NCBI GenBank assembly: GCA_003116995.1
Contig: BDSL01000113.1
Coordinates: 248,001 to 312,000 of the forward strand
DNA length: 64,000 nt
Origin: Yamagishiella unicocca
Taxonomy: Eukaryota > Chlorophyta > Chlorophyceae > Chlamydomonadales > Volvocaceae
Reading direction: 5' to 3'
A program made the translations under genes and the position numbers. Positions within the stretch are counted from its first letter, which is position 1; the number at the start of each line of letters is the position of its first letter. Shown piece after piece: positions 1-12,400 of this stretch. The notes beneath the pieces were generated by a model. It worked only from the letters and a program-made list of their open reading frames with translations, made no database searches and was not told the origin of the DNA.

Positions 1-3000
1 CTGGGATGGTTGCGCTGTTGATTGCGGCAAACGAGTGCAGAACACGCCTTCAATGGACGTTCGCCATCAGGGCACGTCGGATACAGCTGCAACTATGAGG
101 ATTGCAGCTGCAAGTACATGTGCTTTAGGAGCAGCCACAAAGATGTTCTTGCAACATTGTGCTGAAATGCATACCCCAATCTTGAGATACCGGTGGTTGT
201 CCTTCGAACGAATGTAGCCAGAACAGAGCTTACATCCACCGCTCTGAAGCAAGGTAACGTGGATGAATCAGTTGAAAGGAATTCCTGGCATCATTGGATG
301 TGCAATAGGCCAGATGGATGGCTAAAGGCGGACATGCACCGTTTCGCCTTCGTAAAGGTCGACTCCAAATTGGTTGCTGGCTATCATTACTGTTGATGCA
401 CAGGAAGCATGTGGTTCACAATCCAGTATGGACGCGGCAGAATGCAACAGCTACAAGGGAGCTGGAGCTGGGCAGTCCGCCCGCAGTACGATAACTGTCA
501 CTACCGCTTGCACTGCACTGGAAGGTCACTCGCCTGGACCTGGTCGTCATGAGCGCAACAGGGTATGAAAAGCTTCTAAGCACTATATGAATTTGTGACC
601 GAACAACGAGAGAAGCTATCGCCAGGTGGAGGCTTTCCGCGCGACTAATTCTCACGAATGAAAGTATTGACGGCCAATTTGCTGCATAGCAGCCAATTAT
701 CAATTCCCCAGCACAAGGTGGATTATGGCACGAGTGCCAGGTAGTGCATCTGTACCGGTAGCGCAAGGAAAGGTTCGGCTGCGCTCCTGCGCTTGCATGT
801 GCCGAACATGGATAACGCATTAAGCACATTAAAGTGCAAATCTTTGTTTGGTTCACACCTGTTTATTCGTCGGTTAGGGCCCTTTGAGGTGACCGTTCCT
901 GACAGCCACCCGGTTACTGTTTAAATCTTGCGCGACAGATCGATACATTTCGAGTGCTCTCTCAGCACCTAATTAACGGGTATCATCAGGATTGAGCAGC
1001 TTTATTTGGGTGGAGGCTTGCCGGTAGAGCGGCGAAGTCAATCTTCAATCCGTTCCCTACGTCCTCAAGTTTCTGCATGGTTTGGGTGCGAGGCCGCCTG
1101 ATGGCTGCACGGCGACGACCTAGTCGCGCACGATGCTACCATGAAGTGAACGGCCGGTAGCAGTTTGAAAACGATTTAGTGCACGGTTTGGCGCACGGTG
1201 GGTGGGTAGGGGTGGGTCGCAACCCACGGGCCTGTCCAACCGGCCCACCCGGTGTTTAGGCCTGTCGCTACCTCAACTGGATGGGAAGTCCCCTTGTCGT
1301 TGACAAGCGACTTGGGTGGATCATGCCCGCATACCCAAGCTGTCCTGCCCCGAGCCTGCATGAGGAGCTGGTACTGTTTCGTGTGAGCTGTTGGGAGTTG
1401 GAGGTTAACCGGCCGACGGGCGTGCTGAGCGTATCTGCCGATTTTGCGCGTGCGGCGCTGTCGAGGATGAAATGCACGTTTTTGAAGGAGTGGCCCATGT
1501 GAGCTTGCGAGCGAAGTTTGAGGACGCGACAACATTGCAGGGCCACGACAATGGGATAAGCGCCTCCTCTGGCCGTGGCCACCTTTCTCTCTGGGACACT
1601 AGGCACACGGCGATGAAACGCCTCGCGCTCAAATGTTCACGGGGGAACGAGGATGCACCCGCCCGCCAACGTGTCTTAAGAAGACTTATAACCCTCCGAG
1701 GTCCCCCTGGCCTTTACCGACGTCTGCGCGCTTGTGCGGAAGTTGTAACATGTAACCGAGAAGCTGAAGGCGGCCAACCACGACCTCCAGGAGCTGCTGC
1801 CGGGAGAGCCGGTGGTCGCATTGATGTATTGTGCGATTACATCCGGAGCATACCTGGCGAACGAAAGTAGCAAGGCGACCAGCCGGCCCACCCGAGACTA
1901 ACTCAGGTTGCCTCGCTCCCTGGAGCAGACCTACACGCAGTACCGCCATCAGAATGCCATAACTACACAGCAACAGCGACTGTTTCGGTAGGGGAGACAG
2001 GCCCCTCCAAAATAAACACTGCTGTTGTGTAGTTGGGTCTAATGTCGGCTATGCGTGCAGCCATTGACCAACAAGCGCACAGTTTAACAAACGTGCATCA
2101 CTGCAACGTAATGGAATCTCGACATACGAACACGGACGGAACCACCGGGATCGAAGGTTTACGCAAATACTAAATCGTCGCCAGTACGATAGACATTGAC
2201 GGACACCGCCAGCCAAGCATTGTTATGACGCACACAGTTGTGCGCCCCATCAGCCATCACACACCAGTATTACTACACACACATCCGCATGATATGGCTC
2301 AGTCCCTGAAGGTGTAACCGCGCAGGGCAGTTCTGCGTATACCTACTATGACATTTAACACGAAACCTAACGCGCTGAAGGCTAACGGTAATAACGAACT
2401 CAAACAGATTTGAAGGACCTACATATCTACCTACCAGCTAGCATGCGCCACTTGATCACCCTACGTATGCACCTACTCGCCTAAACGACGTATCCACACT
2501 AAGTAAGTACATTCAACAAATCCATTGGTGCGCGAGGCCGCAACCGGCACGTGGGACAGCATCGATCCGAGTTCGTGTCCCAGCCACCTGACGGCGTCCA
2601 CCTACGAAACTAGGGCCGAGCCTAATAAGAGCCAAGATGCCAGTCCGCAGGACTTCGCTGCCTCGCCGTGCCGCCAGCCGGACCTAGAAAACCGCTAACC
2701 GCTAACAGTCGAAACCGCCTAGGAGGTCAGCAGGATTCAGCCGGCCCTAATTAACCGCTAACAGTTAACAGCCGAAATTACACACTACAACTATTTGCCA
2801 ACACTTTGAATGCGGCTTACCGTGCCAATGCAAGTATCGTACACTATTAGTGAGGCATCAGCGCCAACAGATGCCGCCCACAACCGTCGTACTTGCGGCA
2901 TCGTTGTCGTACCACACGTGCGGCGGGCCGGGCCGCCTTGTCGCGCTTGGCCGCCGATGGGGCCGTGGGCCGCATGAAGCTTGGCGCCATAGCTTCACTA

Positions 3001-5200
3001 CTGCTGTTGCTGCCGTCCTTCTGCCTTCGCTGCAGCGAAGCGCGCGCAGTGCTGGGGCGGCAGCAGGGAGTCGTTGCAGCTGTCTCGCTGGTATCGCAAT
3101 TTTTGGATCCATCGCGCAACCATCGTTTCAGCCCAGCACAAGAAAGATTTCCCTGGCCTATGCCTTGTACGCCCCATATGTCTAGATTGAAGTAGAGCCC
3201 GCAAATGGCTTCTCGCTCTGGTCCCGCGGCTACCCTGCACTCACCCACGCGGGCACTTCATCATGACTCCACTTCATCAAAACGACCGCACGCCATCCTC
3301 AGATGTACTTGAATTTCCACAGCACCGTTCGTCGGTGCTCTAACCGTTCCAAACAGCTCGCTCCGTGTGTCGCAAGCCGTTCATGTGTCTGCGCTTTGCT
3401 GTGGCTGTGACACACGAGCAAACACGAAGCGCTTGGGATAATGATAACGGAAGTACAGATGCGCGCAGGCCTTTTTACGTATCGCCGTCAGTACTTGCTG
3501 GGCCCTACTCGAAGCCAGAAGCGACACGACTCCCCGAGCTTTACGCAAGACAGCTGCGTAAAGCTAACGCAAGCATAGCTTCGATTAGTGGATATACGCT
3601 GCGGAAAGCACGGCACAACCAACCGGCCAGCGACTGCTCGCGCATGCACGTACCTGGTGCCCTGCTCCAAATACATTGCGCTCTCTTCCCTGTGTTCACG
3701 AAAGCTCCAAATGCTTGCCAGATTTACCTCCCCACCCCACCTACAAGTCCTCGAGGCGCATGCGAGACCTCCTGCAAACGTAGCCAGAGCAGGAACGAAT
3801 AAGTTCGGGGCACGGCGGTTTTACCTTCTGATCCGGCCCCCCCGCTCGGTTTGTCCACTCCCCACCTAAAACCGTTATTCCCCCCTTCCTCTCCTATGCC
3901 CTCCTACCCTGGCTGCGTTCCCCTCCAGCGCCATTACTCCACCAGTAGTAGCACGGCCCGCAATGCCCAACACACCCTACTAAACGGAGATCACGAACAC
4001 GGTACGCATACAATTCCCCCCCCTTCCCTACCGTGAGCGCCCGTCACCGCCGCTGGCCCCTGCGTGTTCCGCCAGTGTCAGGTGCCACCCCACCACTGGC
4101 CGCGTCTCATGACGGCGGCAGTCGCCAGCGCCGAGTGCTGCAAGATAAATGACCCATTGGAGGCGCTGAAGCAGGTAGACAGCGGGGTGGGGCGGAACGA
4201 GGGGTGCGGGAGCAGCCGAAGAAGCAAGTGAATGGCACACAGGATGCTCTGGCAGCAGAGTCGACTGTATGAATCTCCGCATTCGCAGCGGAAAAGCAAC
4301 GTAGGTTGCACTGACAGCAAAGGAGCAACCAGCCGCTGTCCAGGAGCCATTCGCGCACCGCCTGCTGTCCCGCAAGTGTTGCCTGTGGCCCCGCAAAGCT
4401 GTTCGGCTTATTCAACTGTCTAGAATCGATATCAACCACGAAAGCTCACCATGATGTTATGTTAGTCTGTTCGTTAGGGCCGTGGGCCATGGACTTAGTG
4501 GACAACGCCAGCAGCAGGATGCGTTACGCGAGTCAGGGGGAATTAATGGTCTAATCAAGTAACCATAAAGCTTAATATTGTCAAAGGTCTGCGAAGAGGA
4601 GCCGCATGGCGCCGGAAGGTTTACCGTACTGCAGATAGCGAGATAGGGGATAGCCCTAGTTGAGGCTAAAGCTCGAGTATCACAACCAAATGAATTGTAA
4701 AATGTGACGCTCGCCTGCCCTAACTCAGCTTCTGGAAGAAGCAGGCAGCGCAGGAACACAAACTTATTGCATACCGGTATCCAGCTGTTATATGTCGCTG
4801 CCTGCATCTTGGAGCAAGATTTGGGAAGGACAGCACCACTAAATGGTATGCTGGAGGCTACAGCAATAAGTTGCCGGTCTGCTGCCGATGGACGGTAGGA
4901 TGGCGGGAAAGGCAACCGAGTACCAGCAAATTGAGCAAGAGCCTGGCTCTCAGCGCGATGCTGATGCCAACCAACGCCAGCGATGAGGTTCTGCTGGTCC
5001 CAAAGGTAATCAAGGCCCCACTCGTGGTTGCTGACGTCTGCGTTCGGTCAAACGGTGCTTCCACGAGCGGACTACAATAGGATGTGGGGGGATGTCGAGA
5101 GGAAATCCGTGGTCCGGCGTGCAAAGAGGGGAGGGTGGGGGCTGATGTGAGGAAGCAGGGACAAGCTTAGCATGGGGAGACCGGCTAAGGGAACAGGGTG
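1..5200. other. Less GC-rich half of the unit; no gene recognised
   Basis: No frame in this stretch resembles a known protein family. The longest frames (about 110-150 codons) overlap on both strands and often begin with GTG or TTG rather than ATG. Visible structure includes the short palindrome GTGGGTCGCAACCCAC near 1214-1229 and clustered CGCTAAC-type words near 2690-2775. The same holds for the equivalent parts of copies 2 (from about 10088), 3 (from about 20207) and 4 (from about 36133). Confidence 0.6.
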
Positions 5201-7624
5201 CCTAGGCGGCACTCAAAGATATGGGTAGGAGGACGGGCCGCTGCCGAGAAGAGCACTTGCTACGCTGGACGTCATCATGATTCCACACGGGATTGCACGT
5301 TGTGCTCCGGGCGTGTGTTTCAAGCTTGGAAACCTCGTTGACGGTGGCCACCGCCCACTAACTCCGCGCTGCAAACGACGTGCTGTCTCTCCCTTTCCCC
5401 AGGCGCCTTGCACGTAAACCGAAGCTAGGACTTCAGCAAGCTGCACGCCAGCTGCCTGTTTCCCGAGGTGCGAATGAACCTGTATGAATGAACCCACAGG
5501 GCAGGCTATGTGGTGTGCACGGCGCTTGGCGGGGTTGCGGGGCAGGAGTGCTGTGTGGGGCTGGTCCCGCCCCGGCAGGACGGCGGCGGGGTATGAGTTG
5601 GCAAGGGGGGAGGAGGTAGGGTTGGCTCCAGGGAGCGGGTGCTGGCCCCGCATTCGCATTCGCTTGCGAAGTACACAGACCGGGTATTGTTGCGGCTGGA
5701 CTGAAGGGTCGTGGGGCCCTCCGGGGACTCCACGGGGCGCGGTGCACCAAAGACACCCACATCGCACGACCGCAACGCCCCCCATTGCGCCAGCCGAACG
5801 CGCTGCATCGCTGCACGGGTGCAAGCGCGCTGCGTGTCTCCGTGCCCTGCACCCTTTGCTCCCCGGATCCCACTCCTCCCCTACCCCTGCACTCAGGCAG
5901 CCGCGCAGCGCAGGAGCAGCCGCAGCGCCGCGGCCGCACCGGCTCGGACCTGGCGGTGCTGGACGAGGCGCATTGCGTTGTTCCCACGTTGAGGAGTCTG
6001 GTAGTCATGGCAGTCGCTCCCGCGACCTCACGCCCACCCGCCAGGTCACTTCCCTGGGCATCGGCGACACCACGGAGCCGCTGACCAGGTACATCGCGGA
6101 CGCCGCGGCGGAGGCGGCGGCCGGACTGGCCACACGTGAGTGAGGGCTACAGCGGGTGGGGTGGGGGCCGGGGGCGCTTGCTTGCATGTGCCAATTGTGA
6201 GACCCGTGCTCCACCTGGCGAAGGCTCCTCCCAGCCGTCCAGACCACCCTTCGTGACTGCCTTCTCCTGAGAAGCTTTCGAGTTCTGCTGCCGGCCGCCC
6301 TACTTGAGCTGCCCTTCTTTGCGCCGGTGCCCACTCCTGCCGTCGCTACAGGTACGACAAGGAGCAGGGCCAGGGGGCGCTGCGTGAGGCGGTGCCGGCC
6401 ACTTGTACACGGGCCTGCCCGAGCCGGGATCGCCCTCCCTGGAGCCGGCACGCGAACCTCCAGGACCAGGCCTCTGCCGGCGAAGTCGCCGGCAGCGAGA
6501 GGTGCCGGCAGGAGGACATCCCCGGGCAAGGGTGCGCGCTGGTGCTGGTGCTGGGTGAGGGCGGCGACCAGGAGCGGCCTCCGAGAGCTGGAAGGGCGGT
6601 GAGGGCAGGGCGGGAAGGGTGAGGACGGGGCGGTCAGCAGGGGTTAGGGCCGCTGGCGCTGTGCTGGCGGTGCGCGCCGTGGGACATTGGGGGGAAGACG
6701 CATTCGAGTGCAGCTTGCCTACTGGCTGCTCGAGGAGCACCCGCAACGCGGCGATGGCGGTGCGGCAGCGCTTGATGTGGGGCTCAGCGCGTGGTCTGCG
6801 GCGTTTGGCAAGACGGACAGGACCTAGAAGTTTCGTGAGTGTGGCAGGAATCCCCTAAAGCTTGTAGGGGTCGCTCCGGGGGTCCCAGCAGAAAAGAGTT
6901 GCCCCTGCGCAACGCGGCCGGATGGGGCCCGCCGGGCCCGGGTCCGGAGGGCGCAGGCCTGGCTTCGGGGGCTTATTTGGCCGTGTGGTGTGTTGGTGGC
7001 ACCGCACAGCTACCCACAGGACAACACTACAAATGACAGCGCCCCACCTCACCCTGTCCTCCGCTCGCCCAACCTCACCCTGTCCTCCACTCGCCCAACC
7101 TCACCCGCACCTCCCATCGTGCGCCGGACGCAGGCGACCGGAAGCAGCGGCTCGGCTCGCTGCCGCCGCTGGTCCAACCAGCCAGGCCTTCCTGCAGGAG
7201 CGCAGGCGGGTGGCGGGCAGCAGCCATTGTGTGTCACCATCGCCATCAGCACCGCTGCCACCACCACCACCACTACCCGGTGGTTGCCACGTCGGCTTCG
7301 ATGCTGGTGGTGGGTCCCGTGGAGGCAGCTGTGGTTGCGGAAGTGGTCTACGTGCAGGTGCAGGGAGGCAGTGGAGACGGCGGCGGACCCGAGGAGGCGA
7401 CGACGCCGCGGCCGCGACTGATGCGTCCAGGCCGCACCACCCATAGTGTGATCCGCAAGGTCATCCGTCGTTGCATGTTATGTCGGTTATGGGCCATGCA
7501 TTTTACGGACGGCGACGGCGGGCGGGCGCTGCCGGAGCCTTTTGTACCTAGGTCGAGGGTGGGCGGCCGGGCGGGTGCCGCCGCTTAGTCATATGGTGGG
7601 TTCGGTTCGGGAGGGGGGCGTCAG

Positions 7625-7745
7625 CCAGGGGGTTGCTGCTGTGCGTGGGGGACCAGGGGGGTGCTGCTGTGCGGGGGGACCAGGGGGGTGCTGCTGTGCG
7701 TAGGGGACCAGGGGGGTGCTGCTGTGCGTGGGGGACCAGGGGGGC
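7625..7745. repeat. 28-31 bp G-rich minisatellite, copy 1 (4 repeats)
   Basis: Four tandem repeats built on TGCTGCTGTGCGTGGGGGACC followed by a G-run. The second repeat has GCGGGGGGACC and the third GCGTAGGGGACC, which lets repeats be followed between units. The copy 2 array (17669-17789) has the same repeat order. Confidence 0.95.
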
Positions 7746-7926
7746 GCAGGGCCGAGCAGGGAGGTCGCAGAGGGACATGGAGAGCTACCGAAACCATTGA
7801 CGTCCGAACCAGGCCCAACGATATTAAAAGAAGAGCGCTAAGGGTTCCACGTACTGGGGGGTATCGCATAAGGAGGTTGGCGGTCTGAAGCGACTGAAGG
7901 GTGCGGGTGGGATAGACGGGATGCTG

Positions 7927-7944
7927 GTTAGGGTTTTAGGGTTC
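7927..7944 (+). repeat. Short telomere-like motif in the unit
   Basis: The sequence GGTTAGGGTTTTAGGGTT contains one exact TTTTAGGG, the telomere repeat of Chlamydomonas, next to a TTAGGG. It recurs at the same place in each unit (about 17971, 33897 and 44029). Two motif copies are too few to call an interstitial telomere with confidence. Confidence 0.4.
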
Positions 7945-9386
7945 GGTGTTGCTGTCCGAAGGAAACCTCTGGGGGAGCGCATCCGGTGGTTTCTACCCGC
8001 AACCGCCCACGTCTCATCTCGTCATGGTAATCCCTCAACGCAACATTCCTTCTCTCTTCTCAGGACAACGGTCAGCCGTACAGTGCCGCTGCTGGCAACA
8101 GCGACCTGGCCATGCTGCGCTGCTTGCGGCGGCTGGGCCTCTCCTGGCAGTCCTTGACGGACTGGGCCTGGAGCTTCCTGTGCTGCGCTGGCTGGTAGAA
8201 GCGGGCTGCCCGGTGGATTGGGATGTGGCAGTGCAGGCGGCGGGCCGGCGGCCGGGGGTGGATCGGAACGAGGCGCTGGCGTGGCTGGCAGCCGAACGGC
8301 AGCAGCGATTAGGTTCATCGCAGTAGCAGATGTGGCGACAGTCATGGTGGCAGATCCTGGGGTCAGTACAAGCGAGCTGGTGACCCGGTGAGCTGCTGCG
8401 GCTGCGTGGCGCCAGCAGGGCTGCAAGGGAGGTCCGGGGCTGCTGTCTGGCACGACGCGACGTGGGCCCCGCCTGGGAAGGAGGGGCGGTCAGGGAGAGT
8501 GAAGCCGTTGACGCCAGTGACCGGAGGGGTCGGTCGAGGCGAGTGGGGGTTGGCCGGTGGTGGGGAGGGGTGCCGTCGGGGTGATGGGTGGTGTTCGCAG
8601 GTGGCGGTGGATGTCGACCAGGGGGGTATCACGCCGCCTAAGCTCGGTAACTCCTCTGCACGTGCCTGTCAGCCCTGGCAATTACCCCCACTGCTGGATA
8701 ACGGGGAGGTATCCAAATGTAAATGAGCGCCGCCACGCCGTTCATAAGATGAATGTTTCTTTGCGTCATACAGCATCGCACTGAGCGCTGCCACTAATCG
8801 CCCACCCGTGGGTCGCTGGCGTAATTGACCATAAGCGTTTGTCCCTTTACTGGGAAGCCTCGCTTAGATCGTAATTTTCCCGTGGGTCGCTGTCGTCCAG
8901 ATCATGCAAGAATGCACCCCTTACATGATGACGCATCATGGAAGCGTAAGGCTGCGAAGAACTAGCAGGTGATGGTGATCATCATCTGAGGTTATGCCCT
9001 GATGAATAGCAAAGCTGTTTGTTGACGGTTGGGCCCGACTAACCCACGCCATCCCACGCTGCTCACCGCCTGGGATGCACTGCGGCCCCGCTGGCGCAAG
9101 ATTTAGGCGTGGAGATAACAATTCCGTGTCGCAATTCATCCATGACCGTGCACTTGGCGGAAGAGTAGCCACTATCGATTGGACCTGCATTGCAGCAATA
9201 ACCAAACCCAAAACCCTATGAGCACCCTCCATTACGCAACATAGTGACATTTCCTGGCTACTTGGCAAATGCGACATTGGGCTGCATACCTGGCAGGCGC
9301 GTACCTCCGCAGAAAGCCACAGGCTGGAGAGGGATATCAATTTGCCCGCCGGCACTCCAGCTCGTCAGCAAGGAATGCATGTAGCA

Positions 9387-9415
9387 GTATGGGACAGGCG
9401 GCACTTGTCCCATAC
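9387..9415. other. Perfect stem-loop in the unit
   Basis: GTATGGGACA (9387-9396) and its exact reverse complement TGTCCCATAC (9406-9415) flank a 9-nt loop. Copy 4 has the same 10-bp stem (45489-45498 and 45508-45517). In copies 2 (19432-19460) and 3 (35358-35386) the innermost pair is broken, leaving 9 bp. Function unknown. Confidence 0.8.
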
Positions 9416-12400
9416 CGTATATCTTCCTGCGGTGTCGGCGGGTCACTCGGTCCTCTCCACACCACAAGCGTAATGCGTGAGCCCGCTGCGTTCAGTGATG
9501 AGGCCCCGGTAATGTCACGCAGGGCCTCCCCACGTGGCCGGGCTAGAAAACTGCAACTCGACAGTCGGACCTCGCGCTCTGCTGCGCCGTGACTGGGACC
9601 ATGGTAGGCTGGCAACACAGCGACCTGCAGGGGCAAAGAATCATACAGTGAAACGCTTGCACGGTGCAGAGACAGCCTGAAAGCCCGGGCATGTGAGTGA
9701 AGCTAACCTGACCAAAGCTAATGGCCACTCCCGTTCGTAAGAGCGCGTGCGGAGATTGAACAGCGGCTGCAGTGACGTACGTTGTCCTACGGCAGGCAGG
9801 TGGCAGCGGGCAAGGGGCGAAAACACGACTTGGAACCCGTAGTACGCAAAGTGCATGAAGCCAGTTGTTGTCATGGTCGTCGGTTGTGACTTTGGGAATG
9901 GCGCCGGCCCGTTACCACAGCGTCATTCTGGGTATTCTATAACGGGATTTACCTGCGGTTCCAGCGAACGGGAGCTGTACAGTCAGAACATTTCCCAAGG
10001 CACGAAGCATGGCTGGATGGCATAATGAGAAGCCTTAAAGAAGGCCCCCAATAGTTCTGCAATGCACTTTTACCCAGATATCGAATCCTGGGATGGTTGC
10101 GCTGTTGATTGCGGCAAACGAGTGCAGAACACGCCTTCAATGGACGTTCGCCATTCGGATACAGCTGCAACTATGAGGATTGCAGCTGCAAGTACATGTG
10201 CTTTAGGAGCAGCCACAAAGATGTTCTTGCAACATTGTGCTGAAATGCATACCCCAATCTTGAGATACCGGTGGTTGTCCTTCGAACGAATGTAGCCAGA
10301 ACAGAGCTTACATCCACCGCTCTGAAGCAAGGTAACGTGGATGAATCAGTTGAAAGGAATTCCTGGCATCGTTGGATGTGCAATAGGCCAGATGGATGGC
10401 TAAAGGCGGACATGCACCGTTTCGCCTTCGTAAGGGTCGACTCCAAATTGGTTGCTGGCTATCATTACTGTTGATGCACAGGAAGCATGTGATTCACAAT
10501 CCAGTATGGACGCGGCAGAATGCAACAGCTACAAGGGAGCTGGAGCTGGGCAGTCCGCCCGCAGTACGATAACTGTCACTACTGCTTGCACTGCACTGGA
10601 AGGTCACTCGCCTGGACCTGGTCGTCATGAGCGCAACAGGGTATGAAAAGCTTCTAAGCACTATATGAATTTGTGACCGAACAACGAGAGAAGCTATCGC
10701 CAGGTGGAGGCTTTCCGCGCGACTAATTCTCACGAATGAAAGTATTGACGGCCAATTTGCTGCATAGCAGCCAATTATCAATTCCCCAGCACAAGGTGGA
10801 TTATGGCACGAGTGCCAGGTAGTGCATCTGTACCGGTAGCGCAAGGAAAGGTTCGGCTGCGCTCCTGCGCTTGCATGTGCCGAACATGGATAACGCATTA
10901 AGCACATTAAAGTGCAAATCTTTGTTTGGTTCACACCTGTTTATTCGTCGGTTAGGGCCCTTTGAGGTGACCGTTCCTGACAGCCACCCGGTTACTGTTT
11001 AAATCTTGCGCGACAGATCGATACATTTCGAGTGCTCTCTCAGCACCTAATTAACGGTTATCATCAGGATTGAGCAGCTTTATTTGGGTGGAGGTTTGCC
11101 GGTAGAGCGGCGAAGTCAATCTTCAATCCGTTCCCTACGTCCTCAAGTTTCTGCATGGTTTGGGTGCGAGGCCGCCTGATGGCTGCACGGCGACGACCTA
11201 GTCGCGCACGATGCTACCATGAAGTGAACGGCCGGTAGCAGTTTGAAAACGATTTAGTGCACGGTTTGGCGCACGGTGGGTGGGTCGCAACCCGTCGCAA
11301 CCCACGGGCCTGTCCAACCGGCCCACCCGGTGTTTAGGCCTGTCGCTACCTCAACTGGATGGGAAGTCCCCTTGTCGTTGACAAGCGACTTGGGTGGATC
11401 ATGCCCGCATACCCAAGCTGTCCTGCCCCGAGCCTGCATGAGGAGCTGGTACTGTTTCGTGTGAGCTGTTGGGAGTTGGAGGTTAACCGGCCGACGGGCG
11501 TGCTGAGCGTATCTGCCGATTTTGCGCGTGCGGCGCTGTCGAGGATGAAATGCACGTTTTTGAAGGAGTGGCCCATGTGAGCTTGCGAGCGAAGTTTGAG
11601 GACGCGACAACATTGCAGGGCCACGACAATGGGATAAGCGCCTCCTCTGGCCGTGGCCACCTTTCTCTCTGGGACACTAGGCACACGGCGATGAAACGCC
11701 TCGCGCTCAAATGTTCACGGGGGAACGAGGATGCACCCGCCCGCCAACGTGTCTTAAGAAGACTTATAACCCTCCGAGGTCCCCTCGGCTTTTACCGACG
11801 TCTGCGCGCTTGTGCGGAAGTTGTAACATGTAATCGAGAAGCTGAAGGCGGCCAACCACGACCTCCAGGAGCTGCTGCCGGGAGAGCCGGTAGTCGCATT
11901 GATGTATTGTGCGATTACATCCGGAGCATACCTGGCGAACGAAAGTAGCAAGGCGACCAGCCGGCCCACCCGAGACTAACTCAGGTTGCCTCGCTCCCTG
12001 GAGCAGACCTACACGCAGTACCGCCATCAGAATGCCATAACTACACAGCAACAGCGACTGTTTCGGTAGGGGAGACAGGCCCCTCCAAAATAAACACTGC
12101 TGTTGTGTAGTTGGGTCTAATGTCGGCTATGCGTGCAGCCATTGACCAACAAGCGCACAGTTTAACAAACGTGCATCACTGCAACGTAATGGAATCTCGA
12201 CATACGAACACGGACTAAATCGTCGCCAGTACGATAGACATTGACGGACACCGCCAGCCAAGCATTGTTATGACGCACACAGTTGTGCGCCCCATCAGCC
12301 ATCACACACCAGTATTACTACACACACATCCGCATGATATGGCTCAGTCCCTGAAGGTGTAACCGCGCAGGGCAGTTCTGCGTATACCTACTATGACATT

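Larger units (their letters stand above)
6714..8326 (+). pseudogene. Ankyrin-repeat-type gene remnant, unit copy 1
   Basis: Two patches look like exons of the large algal ankyrin-repeat families. After an AG acceptor, 6714-6827 reads LAYWLLEEHPQRG and stops at a TAG. After a strong acceptor (TTCTCTCTTCTCAG, ending 8063), the exon-like stretch 8064-8326 first reads SDLAMLRCLRRLGLSW in one frame, then LPVLRWLVEAGCPVDW and EALAWLAAERQQR in another, ending at TAG 8324-8326. The LxxLRxLxxxGCP and LxWLxAE patterns are typical ankyrin helix pairs. The switch of frame between about 8150 and 8175 means one continuous protein cannot be read, so I call it a pseudogene. Between the patches lie GC-rich sequence and a minisatellite. 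No F-box or start exon was found. An unrecognised intron could in principle explain the frame change. Confidence 0.55.
1..10087. repeat. 10.1-kb tandem unit, copy 1 (phase arbitrary)
   Basis: First visible copy of a head-to-tail repeat. The phase is set by the 20-mer starting CTGGGATGGTTGCGCTG, which recurs at 10088, 20207, 36133 and, diverged, at 46482. Copies 1-4 look almost identical by eye apart from small indels. Copy 1 lacks a 74-bp segment present in copies 2 and 3: the junction at 9774-9780 is a single GACGT, while the intact copies have GACGT on both sides of the extra segment. The window starts inside the array, so copy 1 is not its true beginning. No open frame runs through the unit, and the many overlapping frames recur only because the unit repeats. 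Confidence 0.97.

Noticed and set aside
1758..1901. Apparent synonymous changes in a short plus-strand frame (AYLANESSKATSRPTRD) between copy 1 and the edge copy
   Set aside because: Three changes at 1892, 1895 and 1898 are spaced by three, but the other differences nearby (1825, 1833, 1837, 1840 and others) do not keep that period, and two competing frames look equally conserved.
5213..7446. Many long overlapping frames on both strands in the GC-rich half of each unit (up to about 219 codons)
   Set aside because: High GC leaves most frames open. They overlap one another in four or more frames, have Arg/Pro/Ala-rich shadow composition, and several start with GTG or TTG.
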